From the NCBI RefSeq assembly GCF_018614095.1, contig NZ_JAGGOY010000046.1, forward strand, positions 94,797 to 158,796: a stretch of DNA of 64,000 bases, written 5' to 3'. Below the pieces are notes generated by a model that saw only the letters and a program-made list of their open reading frames with translations, did not search any database and was not told where the DNA came from. Positions within the stretch are counted from its first letter, which is position 1. Every line of letters begins with the position of its first letter. This document shows positions 1 through 9,838 of this stretch, in pieces. This DNA comes from Streptomyces sp. ISL-87. GTDB lineage: Bacteria > Actinomycetota > Actinomycetes > Streptomycetales > Streptomycetaceae. The translations under genes were made by a program, and so were the position numbers.

Positions 1-224
1 TCCGGCCACGGCACTAGCCGGCGGGCGTACACCCGCCGGTCACGGGCGAGTGCGTCCCTTACGCGGGTCCAGTCCTCGGCCCGCTCGCCCAGCGCGTGCA
101 GCAGGGCCACGGGCGGGCGGCCGGGGTGACCCGGGCGGCCGGGGCGGCCGGGGTGGCCGGGGCATTCGCGGCGTCCGTGGGGCCCGCCACCTCCGTTCGC
201 CGTCACCACGTCGTGTCGCGTCAT
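1..224 (-). CDS. Alpha/beta hydrolase, 5' part only (runs off the window)
   Basis: Reading leftward from an ATG at 224 there is an open frame to the window edge. Residues about 45-60 read VALLHALGERAEDWTRVRDA, then RDRRVYA, which is the first strand and oxyanion-loop region of alpha/beta hydrolases. The DLRGHG motif expected right after VYA is replaced by RRLVPWP, so the last visible residues are atypical, or a frameshift lies near position 30. The N-terminus is Gly/Pro-rich from repeated CCGG-type triplets at 120-165. The catalytic Ser, Asp and His lie outside the window. Divergent from the dienoyl-CoA reductase gene. Family is likely; intactness is uncertain. Confidence 0.45.
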   Translation of the reverse strand, partial: MTRHDVVTANGGGGPHGRRECPGHPGRPGRPGHPGRPPVALLHALGERAEDWTRVRDALARDRRVYARRLVPWP

Positions 225-2593
<2,369 letters not shown>

Positions 2594-2640
2594 GCCACGG
2601 GGAGTTGTGGCGGCCCGGCCCGGGCCGCCACAATCACCGG

Positions 2641-3054
2641 GTGACGCTGACACCGGCAGACGCAGACAAGATCCTCGCCGACAATTTCGCCCCCTGGGTA
2701 CTCGCGCTCGGCCTCACCGTCCGGGAGACCGGTGAGCGGCACGCCGTCCTGCGGCTGCCCTGGTCCGACACCCTCGCCCGGGACGGCGGCGGCCTCTCCG
2801 GCCAGGCCCTGATGGCCGCCGCCGACACCGCCACCGTCATCGCGATCTCCGCCGCGCGCGGCGCGTACGGCCCGATGACCACCGTCCAGCAGTCAACGAG
2901 CTTCCAGCGCCCCGTGGTCGGCTCCGACGTGCTGATCGACGTACGGATCACCAAACTCGGCAAGCGCATGGCCTTCGCCGACATCACCATGACCCCCGAG
3001 GGCACCACCGAACCGGCCGCGAAGGCCTCCACGGTCTACGCACTGCTCGGGTGA
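2641..3054 (+). CDS. PaaI-type hotdog-fold thioesterase
   Basis: 137 residues from GTG 2641, reading TLTPADADKILADNFAPW onward. It has the single hotdog domain of the PaaI/YbgC acyl-CoA thioesterase family: the central helix segment SGQALMAAADTATVIAI, then TTVQQSTSFQRPV and the strand DVLIDVRITKLGKRMAF. Such enzymes hydrolyse acyl- or aryl-CoA thioesters. Placement 47 bases after fadH in the same direction suggests co-transcription and a role in acyl-CoA turnover, but the substrate cannot be read from sequence. Its stop is only nine bases from the end of the convergent secreted-protein gene. Confidence 0.8.
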   Translation: MTLTPADADKILADNFAPWVLALGLTVRETGERHAVLRLPWSDTLARDGGGLSGQALMAAADTATVIAISAARGAYGPMTTVQQSTSFQRPVVGSDVLIDVRITKLGKRMAFADITMTPEGTTEPAAKASTVYALLG

Positions 3055-3063
3055 CCCCGCGGC

Positions 3064-3528
3064 TCAGATGTCGATGACGCGGTAGGCGATCGTGTACACG
3101 CCGCCGGAGCCCTCCAGCGAGCGGTACTGGACCTCGCCGTTCACCTCGCTGCCGGTGACCAGCGTCGCGCCCAGCTTGTCGTCCGAGCTGGTCGTGTCGT
3201 AGTCCCACAGGGTCAGGGTGCGGGCCTGCTGCTTGCCGAGGACGAGCGCTGCGTTGCCGTTCGCGTCATCCAGCGAGCGCACGTAGTTCGTGCCCATCGT
3301 CTGGTACTTGGCACTCCCGGGCCAGACCTTGATCTGGTTCCCGTTCGCGTCCGTGATCTTGATGTACGCCTCGTCGTGGTCGCCCTCGCTCTGCTGGTGA
3401 CAGGTCAGCTCCAGCAGCTCGATCCGGACGTAGTCGACCGGCTCGGCCTGGGCGGCTCCGGCGAAGCCGGCGATGCTGCCGAGTGCGAGCAGGGCGGCGG
3501 TGGCGAGGCGGGCGGTGCTGCGGCTCAT
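3064..3528 (-). CDS. Small secreted protein of unknown function
   Basis: 154 residues. A clear Sec signal peptide (MSRSTARLATAALLAL, then GFAGAAQA) is cleaved near residue 28. The mature part begins EPVDYVRIELLELTC and is predicted mostly beta: VRIELLELTCHQQSEGDHDEA, YIKITDANGNQIKVW, a central RTLTLWDYDTTSSDD and a closing VYTIAYRVIDI. The pattern of acidic turns between strands resembles C2- or calcium-binding-like beta sandwiches, but I do not recognise a family. One Cys remains in the mature chain. Convergent with the thioesterase gene; the promoter lies in 3529-3695. Confidence 0.7.
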   Translation of the reverse strand: MSRSTARLATAALLALGSIAGFAGAAQAEPVDYVRIELLELTCHQQSEGDHDEAYIKITDANGNQIKVWPGSAKYQTMGTNYVRSLDDANGNAALVLGKQQARTLTLWDYDTTSSDDKLGATLVTGSEVNGEVQYRSLEGSGGVYTIAYRVIDI

Positions 3529-3695
3529 GACGGTGTCCCCCGTGTGTGGTGGTGTGGCGCCCCGGATCCGCCGGGGCGGTGTGCCGATCCCCCCGGCACG
3601 ACCACCACTCTGCCCCGCCGGCCCCGGCCGCCTCCACGCGTGTTCCGCTCAGCGGAACGCGCGTAGATGACCCGGTGGAGGAGATGGCGGCGCCG

Positions 3696-4406
3696 TCAGC
3701 GCAGCAGCCCCGGCGGGAGCCCCTCCGGCGCGGCCGGCCCGCGTGCGAGGGCGCGGGTGATCGCCGCCCCGGCCTCGGCGACGGCCTGCGCGAGCCGCTC
3801 CAGCGCCTGCCCCGCCGGGACCAGCGCGGCGAGCGCCGCCACCACCCTGCCGTCGGGCGCGCGCACGGGCAGCGCGGCGCAGCACACCCCCGCCATCACG
3901 TCCTCCCGGTCGAGCACCGCCCCCGGCCGCACGGGACCGCGCAGGGCGCGCCCGGCGGCCGTGTCCAGGCGGAACCCGGTGCCGTCGCGGACCGGCATCA
4001 CCGGCTCCAGGACACCGGGCACCGAACTGACGGTGAGCGCCTGGTCCTCGTACAGCACCGTCAGGACCACGCTGGCCCCGGTGGTGGCCCGCAGCCGGTG
4101 CAGCGGCAGCCGGGCGGCCGGGCGCAGCCCCGGGTGGGGCTGCCAGGCCTGGCCGATCCGGTACAGCTCCGCACCCAGCCGGTAGCGGGCGCCGCGCCGT
4201 TCGACGGCGCCGAGCGCCACCAGCTGGTCGAGCAGCCGGTGCACGGTCGCCTTGGGCACCCCGCAGGCCAGGGCGAGTTCGGTCACCCCGGCCTCGTCGT
4301 CGCCGTGCCGGCGCAGTGCCTCCAGCAGGGCGAAGGCTCCTTCGAGCACACCCCGGCCGCGCGCGGGCCGCGGCAATGGCGCGCGCTCTGGAACGGAAGC
4401 AGACAC
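3696..4406 (-). CDS. IclR-family transcriptional regulator
   Basis: 236 residues. The N-terminal winged helix-turn-helix (about 20-85) includes GVTELALACGVPKATVHRLLDQLVALGAVER, typical of IclR. The C-terminal effector-binding domain (about 95-225) includes LRATTGASVVLTVLYEDQALTVSSVPG and LDTAAGRALRG. It lies downstream of, and co-oriented with, the secreted hydrolase gene (152 bases between). IclR proteins usually control catabolic operons; no operator is evident to name the target. Both termini are rich in Pro/Arg/Ala, as in many Streptomyces regulators. Confidence 0.88.
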   Translation of the reverse strand: MSASVPERAPLPRPARGRGVLEGAFALLEALRRHGDDEAGVTELALACGVPKATVHRLLDQLVALGAVERRGARYRLGAELYRIGQAWQPHPGLRPAARLPLHRLRATTGASVVLTVLYEDQALTVSSVPGVLEPVMPVRDGTGFRLDTAAGRALRGPVRPGAVLDREDVMAGVCCAALPVRAPDGRVVAALAALVPAGQALERLAQAVAEAGAAITRALARGPAAPEGLPPGLLR

Positions 4407-4528
4407 AAGTCCCCCCGGACTTCTCCGGCCCGGCCGTGGTCCCCCGATGGCACGACCCGGGCACCGTCCATGATGAGGTGGGCGATGCCCGGGAGCGAAG
4501 GCTTTCCGGCGCGTGCCGCCAGCCCGGA

Positions 4529-4573
4529 CCGTGGATCAGAACCGGCCCGGGCCGTGGATCAGAACCGGCCCGG
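4529..4573. repeat. Two tandem 22-bp direct repeats
   Basis: The 22-mer beginning CCGTGGATCAGAACCGG occurs at 4529-4550 and again at 4552-4573. The second copy contains the TGA stop (4559-4561, minus strand) of the secreted hydrolase. Copy-number change here would alter the hydrolase C-terminus or 3' end. Confidence 0.85.
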
Positions 4574-6226
4574 CCCGGAAGGCAGCGGCAGCGGCAGCGG
4601 CAGCGGCAGCGGCAGCGGCTTCGGAGAGGCCGGCGACTCGCGCCGCTGCTCCGCGCTGCCCGGAGCCGTCCGGCAGGTCACGTCCTCGGCCGGCAGCCGA
4701 CCCGTGGTCAGATACGCGTTCACGGGCGCGTTCGCACAGGAGTTGGGGTCGGCCAGGTACACGCCGTGGCCCTCTCCGCCCATCGCCAGCACCATCCGTG
4801 AGCCCTTGAGGGCGCGGTGCAGACCCTGGCCGCTGAGCAGCGGGGTCTGCGAGTCCCACTCGTTCTGCACGGTCAGCACGTTCGCCCGGGTCTTCATCGG
4901 CGTGGCCGCCTCGATGGGCCGCTGCCAGAAGGCACACGGCTTGATGTTCGAGGCGAAGTCCCCGTAGAGGGGGTACGCGACCTTGTCCCTGGCAGCCTCG
5001 CGCCGGTACTGCCCGGGGTCGCGCGGCCAGGCGTCCGTGTCCCCGCACAGCACGCTCCAGAAGACGGCGGTGCCGTTGTCGGACGCGGGCTCGGACGCGG
5101 ACGCGGGCTCGGGCTCGGACTCGGGGACTTGGGAGGTGACCTGCCCCGTGACCTGCCCTGTAGCCCGTCCCGCGACCTGCCTGCTGTCCTGCAAGAACTG
5201 CTTCAGCTCGGGCGCGGAGCCGGCCGGTCGGCCCTCGGCCGCGTCCTTGAGGGCCTTGACGAGACGGGCCGCGTGCTCGGGGTAGAAGAAGAACCCCCGC
5301 GCCGTCCGGATCCGGTCACCCGTGACCTTCCCCCCGTCGAAGTCGATCGGGTCCTCGTCGGCTCGCGCCACCAGCGCCCAGAACGTCTCGGACACCGCCT
5401 TCGGGGTGTCGCCGAGCTGGTACTCGCGCGCGCGCTCGGCGGTCCACCCCGTCCACCGCTGGAACGCCGGCTCGGCCTCGGTCGCCCACACCTGGATCAT
5501 GCCGCGCCAGACCCGCTGCGGGTCGACCCCACTGTCCAGAACGAAGCGGTCGGTCTTGTTCGGGAACATCTGCGTGTACACGGCGCCGAGGTACGTTCCG
5601 TAGGAGTAGCCCAGGTACGAGATCTTCCGCTCGCCCAGGGCGGTACGGATCGCGTCCATGTCGCGCGCGGTGTTGCGGGTCGTGATGTACGGGAGCACCG
5701 CGCCGGCCTTCTCCCGGCACTTCTCCGCGACCGTGCGCGCCCAGGCCACGTCGGACGGGAACGTTCCGGGGCGATAGGGCCGGTCGGAGTTCTGCTCGGC
5801 GTCGGTGAGTCCGCAGCTGACCGGGCTGCTGGCCCCGACGCCGCGCGGGTCGAAGCCGATCAGGTCGTACTGGTCCCGCACCTCCTTGGGCATCGACTCG
5901 GCCGTCATCAACGGCAGATCCAGCCCCGGCCCCCCGGGCCCGCCCGGGTTGAGCAGCATGACGCCGTGCCGCTTGGCCGGATTCTCGCTCTTGATCCGGG
6001 ATATGGTGAGATCGATCGTTCGTCCCCGCGGGCGCCGGTAGTCGAGCGGGACCTTGATGGTCGCGCACTCGTACGAGGCGGGCTGGTCGGTGCTGCAGCG
6101 GTGCCAGGAGGGCTTCTGTTTGGCGTACTCCTCCGCCGGGGCGGCGGCCGCCTGCGTGGCGGACAGCAGGGGCACGGTGGTCGCGAGCAGTCCGGCTGCG
6201 GCGAGCAGCGGTGCAATTCGTCTCAT
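4559..6226 (-). CDS. Secreted alpha/beta hydrolase, tripeptidyl-aminopeptidase type
   Basis: 555 residues from ATG 6226 (MRRIAPLLAAAGLL, Sec signal cleaved near residue 28). It resembles the Streptomyces SlpD/SlpE and tripeptidyl aminopeptidase family. It carries PLDYRRPRGRTIDL, the oxyanion segment LLNPGGPGGPG, the nucleophile elbow GYSYGTYLG, and the TAP-like C-terminal domain with NEWDSQTPL (Asp) and GGEGHGVYL (His). It likely removes N-terminal tripeptides from extracellular proteins. Two oddities: a Gln/Val/Thr then Ser/Glu/Pro/Ala-rich insertion (about residues 356-386, DNA about 5069-5160) just before the conserved DNGTAVFWSVLCGD, and a C-terminal Pro-Leu tail coded by a hexanucleotide repeat. 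The catalytic set looks complete. Confidence 0.88.
   Translation of the reverse strand: MRRIAPLLAAAGLLATTVPLLSATQAAAAPAEEYAKQKPSWHRCSTDQPASYECATIKVPLDYRRPRGRTIDLTISRIKSENPAKRHGVMLLNPGGPGGPGLDLPLMTAESMPKEVRDQYDLIGFDPRGVGASSPVSCGLTDAEQNSDRPYRPGTFPSDVAWARTVAEKCREKAGAVLPYITTRNTARDMDAIRTALGERKISYLGYSYGTYLGAVYTQMFPNKTDRFVLDSGVDPQRVWRGMIQVWATEAEPAFQRWTGWTAERAREYQLGDTPKAVSETFWALVARADEDPIDFDGGKVTGDRIRTARGFFFYPEHAARLVKALKDAAEGRPAGSAPELKQFLQDSRQVAGRATGQVTGQVTSQVPESEPEPASASEPASDNGTAVFWSVLCGDTDAWPRDPGQYRREAARDKVAYPLYGDFASNIKPCAFWQRPIEAATPMKTRANVLTVQNEWDSQTPLLSGQGLHRALKGSRMVLAMGGEGHGVYLADPNSCANAPVNAYLTTGRLPAEDVTCRTAPGSAEQRRESPASPKPLPLPLPLPLPLPSGPGRF
4581..4619. repeat. Hexanucleotide microsatellite (GGCAGC)6
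   Basis: Six uninterrupted GGCAGC units plus GGC. On the coding (minus) strand they give the alternating Pro-Leu tail of the secreted hydrolase. A unit length of six keeps the frame when copies are gained or lost. Confidence 0.9.
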
Positions 6227-6550
6227 GCGCCCACCCTGTGGCACGCGGCGCGAGGGCGAATCATCCCGAAGGGTCGGCTCTCGTACTCCCCGCGAACGAG
6301 CCGAAATCCGGACAACTGGCTGACGTTTCACGGGAGTTGCCCCGCCCTTCGGCTCAGAGGGCGAACGCGGCACCGTACCAGCCTTTCGAGCTGTTGCCCG
6401 GATGTTTGTCCATTCGTGATGGGGCTTCAATGCGGGCACCACAACTGGCACTAGCGTCCCGTGCCACCCGGGAGAGCCGGTGCATCCGGCACGACGGCCG
6501 GGGTCTCGGAGACCCCGCAGCCCTCCCGGTCCACGGAGCAAGGAGGCACA
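6227..6550. promoter_or_regulatory. Divergent promoter region with a leader hairpin
   Basis: No gene is supported in these 324 bases between the hydrolase and the DUF4142 gene. A GGGGTCT/AGACCCC inverted repeat with a 3-base loop sits at 6500-6516, just upstream of the AGGAGG ribosome site (6541-6546) and GTG 6551. It may be an operator or 5'-leader structure. No clear -35/-10 pair can be assigned by eye. Confidence 0.35.
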
Positions 6551-7249
6551 GTGCTGTCAATCCGTCGGTCGGCCGTCGGCGGCATCTCGGTCGCTTCGAG
6601 GCACGTGATGGCCACGGGCATCGTCATAGGCGCCCTCGCCTTCACCCTGATCGCGTTGCTGATTCCCGTGCAGAAGTTCGGCGGCACCACCGCCGCGGCC
6701 GCCACCGCCCCCGCCGGTGACGACGACGGCGCCGGAACCCTGAGCACGGCCTTCGGGCCGCTGACGGCCCAGGACCGGGACTTCGTCCGCAAGGTACGGC
6801 TCGCCGGCCTGTGGGAGCTGCCCGCGGGACGGCAGGCCCAGCAGCGCGGCACCCGCCCCCTGGTGCGTACCGCCGGGATGCACCTCGTCGAAGGCCACAC
6901 CGAACTGGACCGTCGGGTCCGCGAGGTCGGCCAGGCCCTCGGCGTCGACCTGCCCAGCCAGCCGAACGCGCAGCAGCAGGACTGGCTCGCCCAACTGGAC
7001 CGCGCCCAAGGCGCCCAGTACGAACGGCTGTTCATCCAGCTGCTGCGCAGGGCGCACGGCAAGGTGTTCGCGCTGGTGGCCCAAGTGCGGGCGCAGACGC
7101 GCAACTCCATGGTCCGGGCCCTGGCCACGGACGCCAACACCACCGTCCTGGACCACATCTCGGTCCTCGAGGACAGCGGGCTCGTCGACTTCGACGGCCT
7201 CGCGGATGCCTCGTCCGCCCCTCCCACCGTTTCCCGACCGATGAAGTGA
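6551..7249 (+). CDS. DUF4142 domain-containing exported protein
   Basis: 232 residues from GTG 6551, preceded by AGGAGG. Residues about 20-42 form one hydrophobic segment (ATGIVIGALAFTLIALLIPV), a signal anchor or uncleaved signal. The DUF4142 domain (about 75-215) starts LTAQDRDFVRKVRLAGLWE and has the helical ferritin-like pattern with GMHLVEGHTELDRRV, GVDLPSQPNAQQQDWLAQL and LLRRAHGKVFALVAQVRAQTRN. Function of the family is unknown. It ends 11 bases before the DUF1996 gene, so the two are likely one transcript. Confidence 0.85.
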   Translation: MLSIRRSAVGGISVASRHVMATGIVIGALAFTLIALLIPVQKFGGTTAAAATAPAGDDDGAGTLSTAFGPLTAQDRDFVRKVRLAGLWELPAGRQAQQRGTRPLVRTAGMHLVEGHTELDRRVREVGQALGVDLPSQPNAQQQDWLAQLDRAQGAQYERLFIQLLRRAHGKVFALVAQVRAQTRNSMVRALATDANTTVLDHISVLEDSGLVDFDGLADASSAPPTVSRPMK

Positions 7250-7260
7250 AGTGATGAGAC

Positions 7261-8667
7261 ATGAGCAAAAAGGGCCATAAACGCCGCCTCCGGCCGTCAC
7301 ACAAGGCCCTCGCCCTGGTGTCCGCCCTGGTCTTGGGCGGCGGCGGGGTCGTGATCGCGGCCCAAGGCGCATCCGCGGGGCAGGGGGGCCGTACGGCGCC
7401 GGTGACCGCGACCATCGACTGTCCGGACGTGGGCGACCGGCTCCGCGACGTCCCCGACCAGGCCCGGACCGAAGTCGACGAGAACCTCGCGCAGTTGGAC
7501 ACCCAGATCGCCGACGCCTACCAGCGGCTGTCCTCGGGCGGGGCCCGCAGCGACGCACTGCTCGGCCAGCTGAAGGACGAGCGCGGCAAGACCATCACCC
7601 GCCTGTCCGACGCCATCGGACAGTCGGCGGCACGCCCCGAGGGGCTGGACGGGCTCAGCGCCTGTCGGATGAAGAAGGCCCCGGCCGCCGATCCGGCGGA
7701 CGAGGTGCCCTCCGGGAACCAGACCGAAGGCATCGCGCAGAACGCGGCGCAGGGCGTGGCGCAGAGCGGCGCGCAGCAGGGCAAGGGCGGCCCGGCGCGC
7801 AGCGACTTCGCGTCCATCACCTCGGTGCGGCCCAACGTGCGCCAGCCCGCCGCCCGTTCCGGCGCGTCCACCGGATCCTTCGCCGTGCAGTGCGGCCGCA
7901 ACGAGAACGGCCACTTCAACCCCGACAACGTCATCGTCGCGCCCGGTGTGAGCAACGGCGCCCACCACATGCACGACTACGTGGGCAACAAGACCACGGA
8001 CGCCTTCTCCACCAACAAGAGCCTCGCCGCCTCCGGGACGACCTGTACCAACGGCGACCAGTCCACCTACTACTGGCCCGTGCTGCGCGTGCGCGACGGC
8101 CGGGCGGAACGGGACGCCAACGCGCCCGGCGGCGGCAAGGACGCGAACGTGGGCACGATCCTGCGGCCGAAGCAGGTGACGATCGAGTTCAAGGGCAGCC
8201 CCGTGAGCCAGGTCGCCGCCATGCCCCGCTTCCTGCGGATCATCACGGGCGACGCCAAGGCCTTCACCAACGGCCCGGGCAACGCCAACGCCTCGTGGAG
8301 CTGCACCGGATTCGAGAACCGGCAGCTCAAGGACAAGTACCCGGTCTGCCCCAAGGGCAGTGACGTGGTGCGCACCTTCACCTTCCAGAGCTGCTGGGAC
8401 GGCAAGAACATCGACAGCGCCAACCACCGGACCCACGTGGCCTTCGCGGCCCGCGACGGGTCCTGCAAGGCCGGCTTCAAGGCCATCCCGCAGCTCGTGC
8501 AGCGCATCACGTACGCAGTGGCGCCCGGCTCGCGGTTCGCCGTGGACAGCTTCCCCGAACAACTCCACAAGCCGGTGACCGACCACGGCGACTTCATCAA
8601 CGTCATGTCGGACCGCCTGATGGCCGGCGCGGTGCGCTGCATCAACGGCGGGCGCGCCTGCCGCTGA
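7261..8667 (+). CDS. Secreted DUF1996 protein
   Basis: 468 residues. A basic N-terminus and hydrophobic run (KALALVSALVLGGGGVVIAAQGASA) form a Sec signal. A helical region (about 60-140) with a Gln/Ala-rich linker leads to the DUF1996 domain (about 200-465): FAVQCGRNENGHFNPDNVIVAPG, the His-rich GAHHMHDYVGN, STYYWPVLRV, and SCWDGKNIDSANHRTHVAF. The invariant HHMHD and NHRTH histidines suggest a metal site. Biochemical role is not established. It follows the DUF4142 gene by 11 bases. A hairpin and an 8-bp repeat lie downstream. Confidence 0.85.
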   Translation: MSKKGHKRRLRPSHKALALVSALVLGGGGVVIAAQGASAGQGGRTAPVTATIDCPDVGDRLRDVPDQARTEVDENLAQLDTQIADAYQRLSSGGARSDALLGQLKDERGKTITRLSDAIGQSAARPEGLDGLSACRMKKAPAADPADEVPSGNQTEGIAQNAAQGVAQSGAQQGKGGPARSDFASITSVRPNVRQPAARSGASTGSFAVQCGRNENGHFNPDNVIVAPGVSNGAHHMHDYVGNKTTDAFSTNKSLAASGTTCTNGDQSTYYWPVLRVRDGRAERDANAPGGGKDANVGTILRPKQVTIEFKGSPVSQVAAMPRFLRIITGDAKAFTNGPGNANASWSCTGFENRQLKDKYPVCPKGSDVVRTFTFQSCWDGKNIDSANHRTHVAFAARDGSCKAGFKAIPQLVQRITYAVAPGSRFAVDSFPEQLHKPVTDHGDFINVMSDRLMAGAVRCINGGRACR

Positions 8668-8684
8668 TCCGCCTCAGCCTGCGC

Positions 8685-8772
8685 TGATCCGCTGATCCGC
8701 TGATCCGCTGATCCGCTGATCCGCTGATCCGCTGATCCGCCGATCCGCCGATCCGCCGATCCGCCGATCTGC
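8685..8772. repeat. Eleven tandem copies of an 8-bp unit
   Basis: Seven copies of TGATCCGC (8685-8740) run straight into three CGATCCGC and one CGATCTGC (8741-8772), 88 bases in all. The array lies in non-coding DNA 17 bases after the DUF1996 stop. There are no spacers, so it is a slippage-type minisatellite rather than a CRISPR. Confidence 0.95.
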
Positions 8773-8845
8773 CGGATCCGCCTGATCCACCGAGACCTCG
8801 GGGCCGGCGCTCCCCCTCCCACCTCCCCTGCGTCGCCCCGAGAGC

Positions 8846-8880
8846 GGTGCCGGTTCCGAAGCCGACTTCGGGCCGGCACC
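8846..8880. terminator. Stem-loop downstream of DUF1996 gene
   Basis: GGTGCCGG-tt-CCGAAG pairs with CTTCGG-g-CCGGCACC around a 4-base loop. The long GC stem without a T-tract is the usual Streptomyces terminator form. It separates the DUF1996 gene from the sigma-factor gene. Confidence 0.65.
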
Positions 8881-8940
8881 GCGTACGTGCACGGCCGCTG
8901 CCCGAAGGGGCGGCGGGCTCCGGAACACATGAGGAGTGTC

Positions 8941-9759
8941 ATGTCCGGCTCTCATCACACCCCGGCGGGTCCGCACCGCGAGGTCGGGCCCGAGACCGCA
9001 CCCTCCGACCGGGAACTCATCCGGCAGCTCCGACGGTCCTTCGCGTCCGGCGCGGTGGACCAGGCGATCTGCGATCTCCTGTACCGGCGCCACAGCGGCG
9101 CCGCCCTCGCGTGTGCGCGCGCCTGCTGCCGGGCTCCGCAGGACGCGGAGGACCTCGTCTCGGAGGGCTTCATCCGGACCCTCCAGGCCGTCCGGTCCGG
9201 CGCCGGGCCCCGCGAGCACTGGCGCCCGTACCTCCTGGCGGTGGTCCGCCACACAGCCGTCGAGTGGCGGGCCGGCGACGGGCGGACCGTCCTGACGCCC
9301 GACGTCGAACCCTGGTGCCGTCCGGCGCCGCCCGAGGGCGACCCGCAGCGCGAGCTGCTGGACAGCGAGGACCGCCGGCTCGTCGCCCGCTCCTTCCACG
9401 CCCTGCCCGAACGCTGGAAGGCCGTCCTGTGGCACACCCTCGTCGAGGACGACTGCCCGCACCACGTCCCGATGCTGCTGGGCATCACCCCGAGCGCCGT
9501 CACGTCGCTGGCCTTCCGCGCCCGCGAGGGCCTGCGCGAGGCGTACCTGAGCGCCCACGTGGACACGGCGGCCGACGACCGGTGCCGCCACTACGGCACC
9601 GCGCTCGGTGCCGCGATCCGGCGCCGCGGGGCGCCCCGCGGCGCCGGCCTCGCCCGCCATCTCGCCGCGTGCCGGTCCTGCTCCGAGGCGTATGCCGAGC
9701 TGGTCGACCTCAACGCCGCGCTGCGCGCGGGCGGGCCGGCGGTACTCGCGGCCCGGTAG
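8941..9759 (+). CDS. Sigma-70-family (ECF-like) sigma factor with zinc-ligand tail
   Basis: 272 residues from ATG 8941, with GAGGAG at 8931-8936. Residues about 25-100 match sigma region 2 (AICDLLYRRHSGAALACARACCRAPQDAEDLVSEGFIRTLQ), and about 150-200 match region 4 (FHALPERWKAVLWHTLVEDDCPHHVPMLLGITPSAVTSLAFRAREGL). After region 4 a C-terminal extension has HLAACRSC, the HxxxCxxC of zinc-containing anti-sigma domains. It therefore carries an anti-sigma-like sensor in cis instead of having a separate partner gene next door. An in-frame ATG at 8929 is a possible alternative start. Its regulon cannot be told from here. Confidence 0.8.
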   Translation: MSGSHHTPAGPHREVGPETAPSDRELIRQLRRSFASGAVDQAICDLLYRRHSGAALACARACCRAPQDAEDLVSEGFIRTLQAVRSGAGPREHWRPYLLAVVRHTAVEWRAGDGRTVLTPDVEPWCRPAPPEGDPQRELLDSEDRRLVARSFHALPERWKAVLWHTLVEDDCPHHVPMLLGITPSAVTSLAFRAREGLREAYLSAHVDTAADDRCRHYGTALGAAIRRRGAPRGAGLARHLAACRSCSEAYAELVDLNAALRAGGPAVLAAR

Positions 9760-9767
9760 CACACGGC

Positions 9768-9822
9768 GGCCCCCGGCCCCCGGCCCGCACGTCGCCGTGA
9801 CGGGGGCCGGAAGCCGGGGGCC
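9768..9822. terminator. Bidirectional terminator
   Basis: A GGCCCCCGGCcccCGGCCC arm at 9768-9786 is complementary to GGGGGCCGGaaGCCGGGGGCC at 9802-9822. It lies between the convergent sigma-factor and PucR-type genes. Confidence 0.7.
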
Positions 9823-9838
9823 TTGGTGCGCGGGCTCA

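Noticed and set aside
4817-6454. 545-residue plus-strand open frame over the secreted hydrolase
   Set aside because: Arg/Gly/Leu/Val-rich shadow; the minus strand has an intact catalytic triad and signal peptide.
7297-8586. Antisense frame over the DUF1996 gene
   Set aside because: No motifs or plausible start; the plus strand has conserved DUF1996 blocks.
8685-8772. Array considered as a CRISPR or origin iteron
   Set aside because: 8-bp units are contiguous with no spacers, no cas genes, and no replication genes or DnaA boxes nearby.
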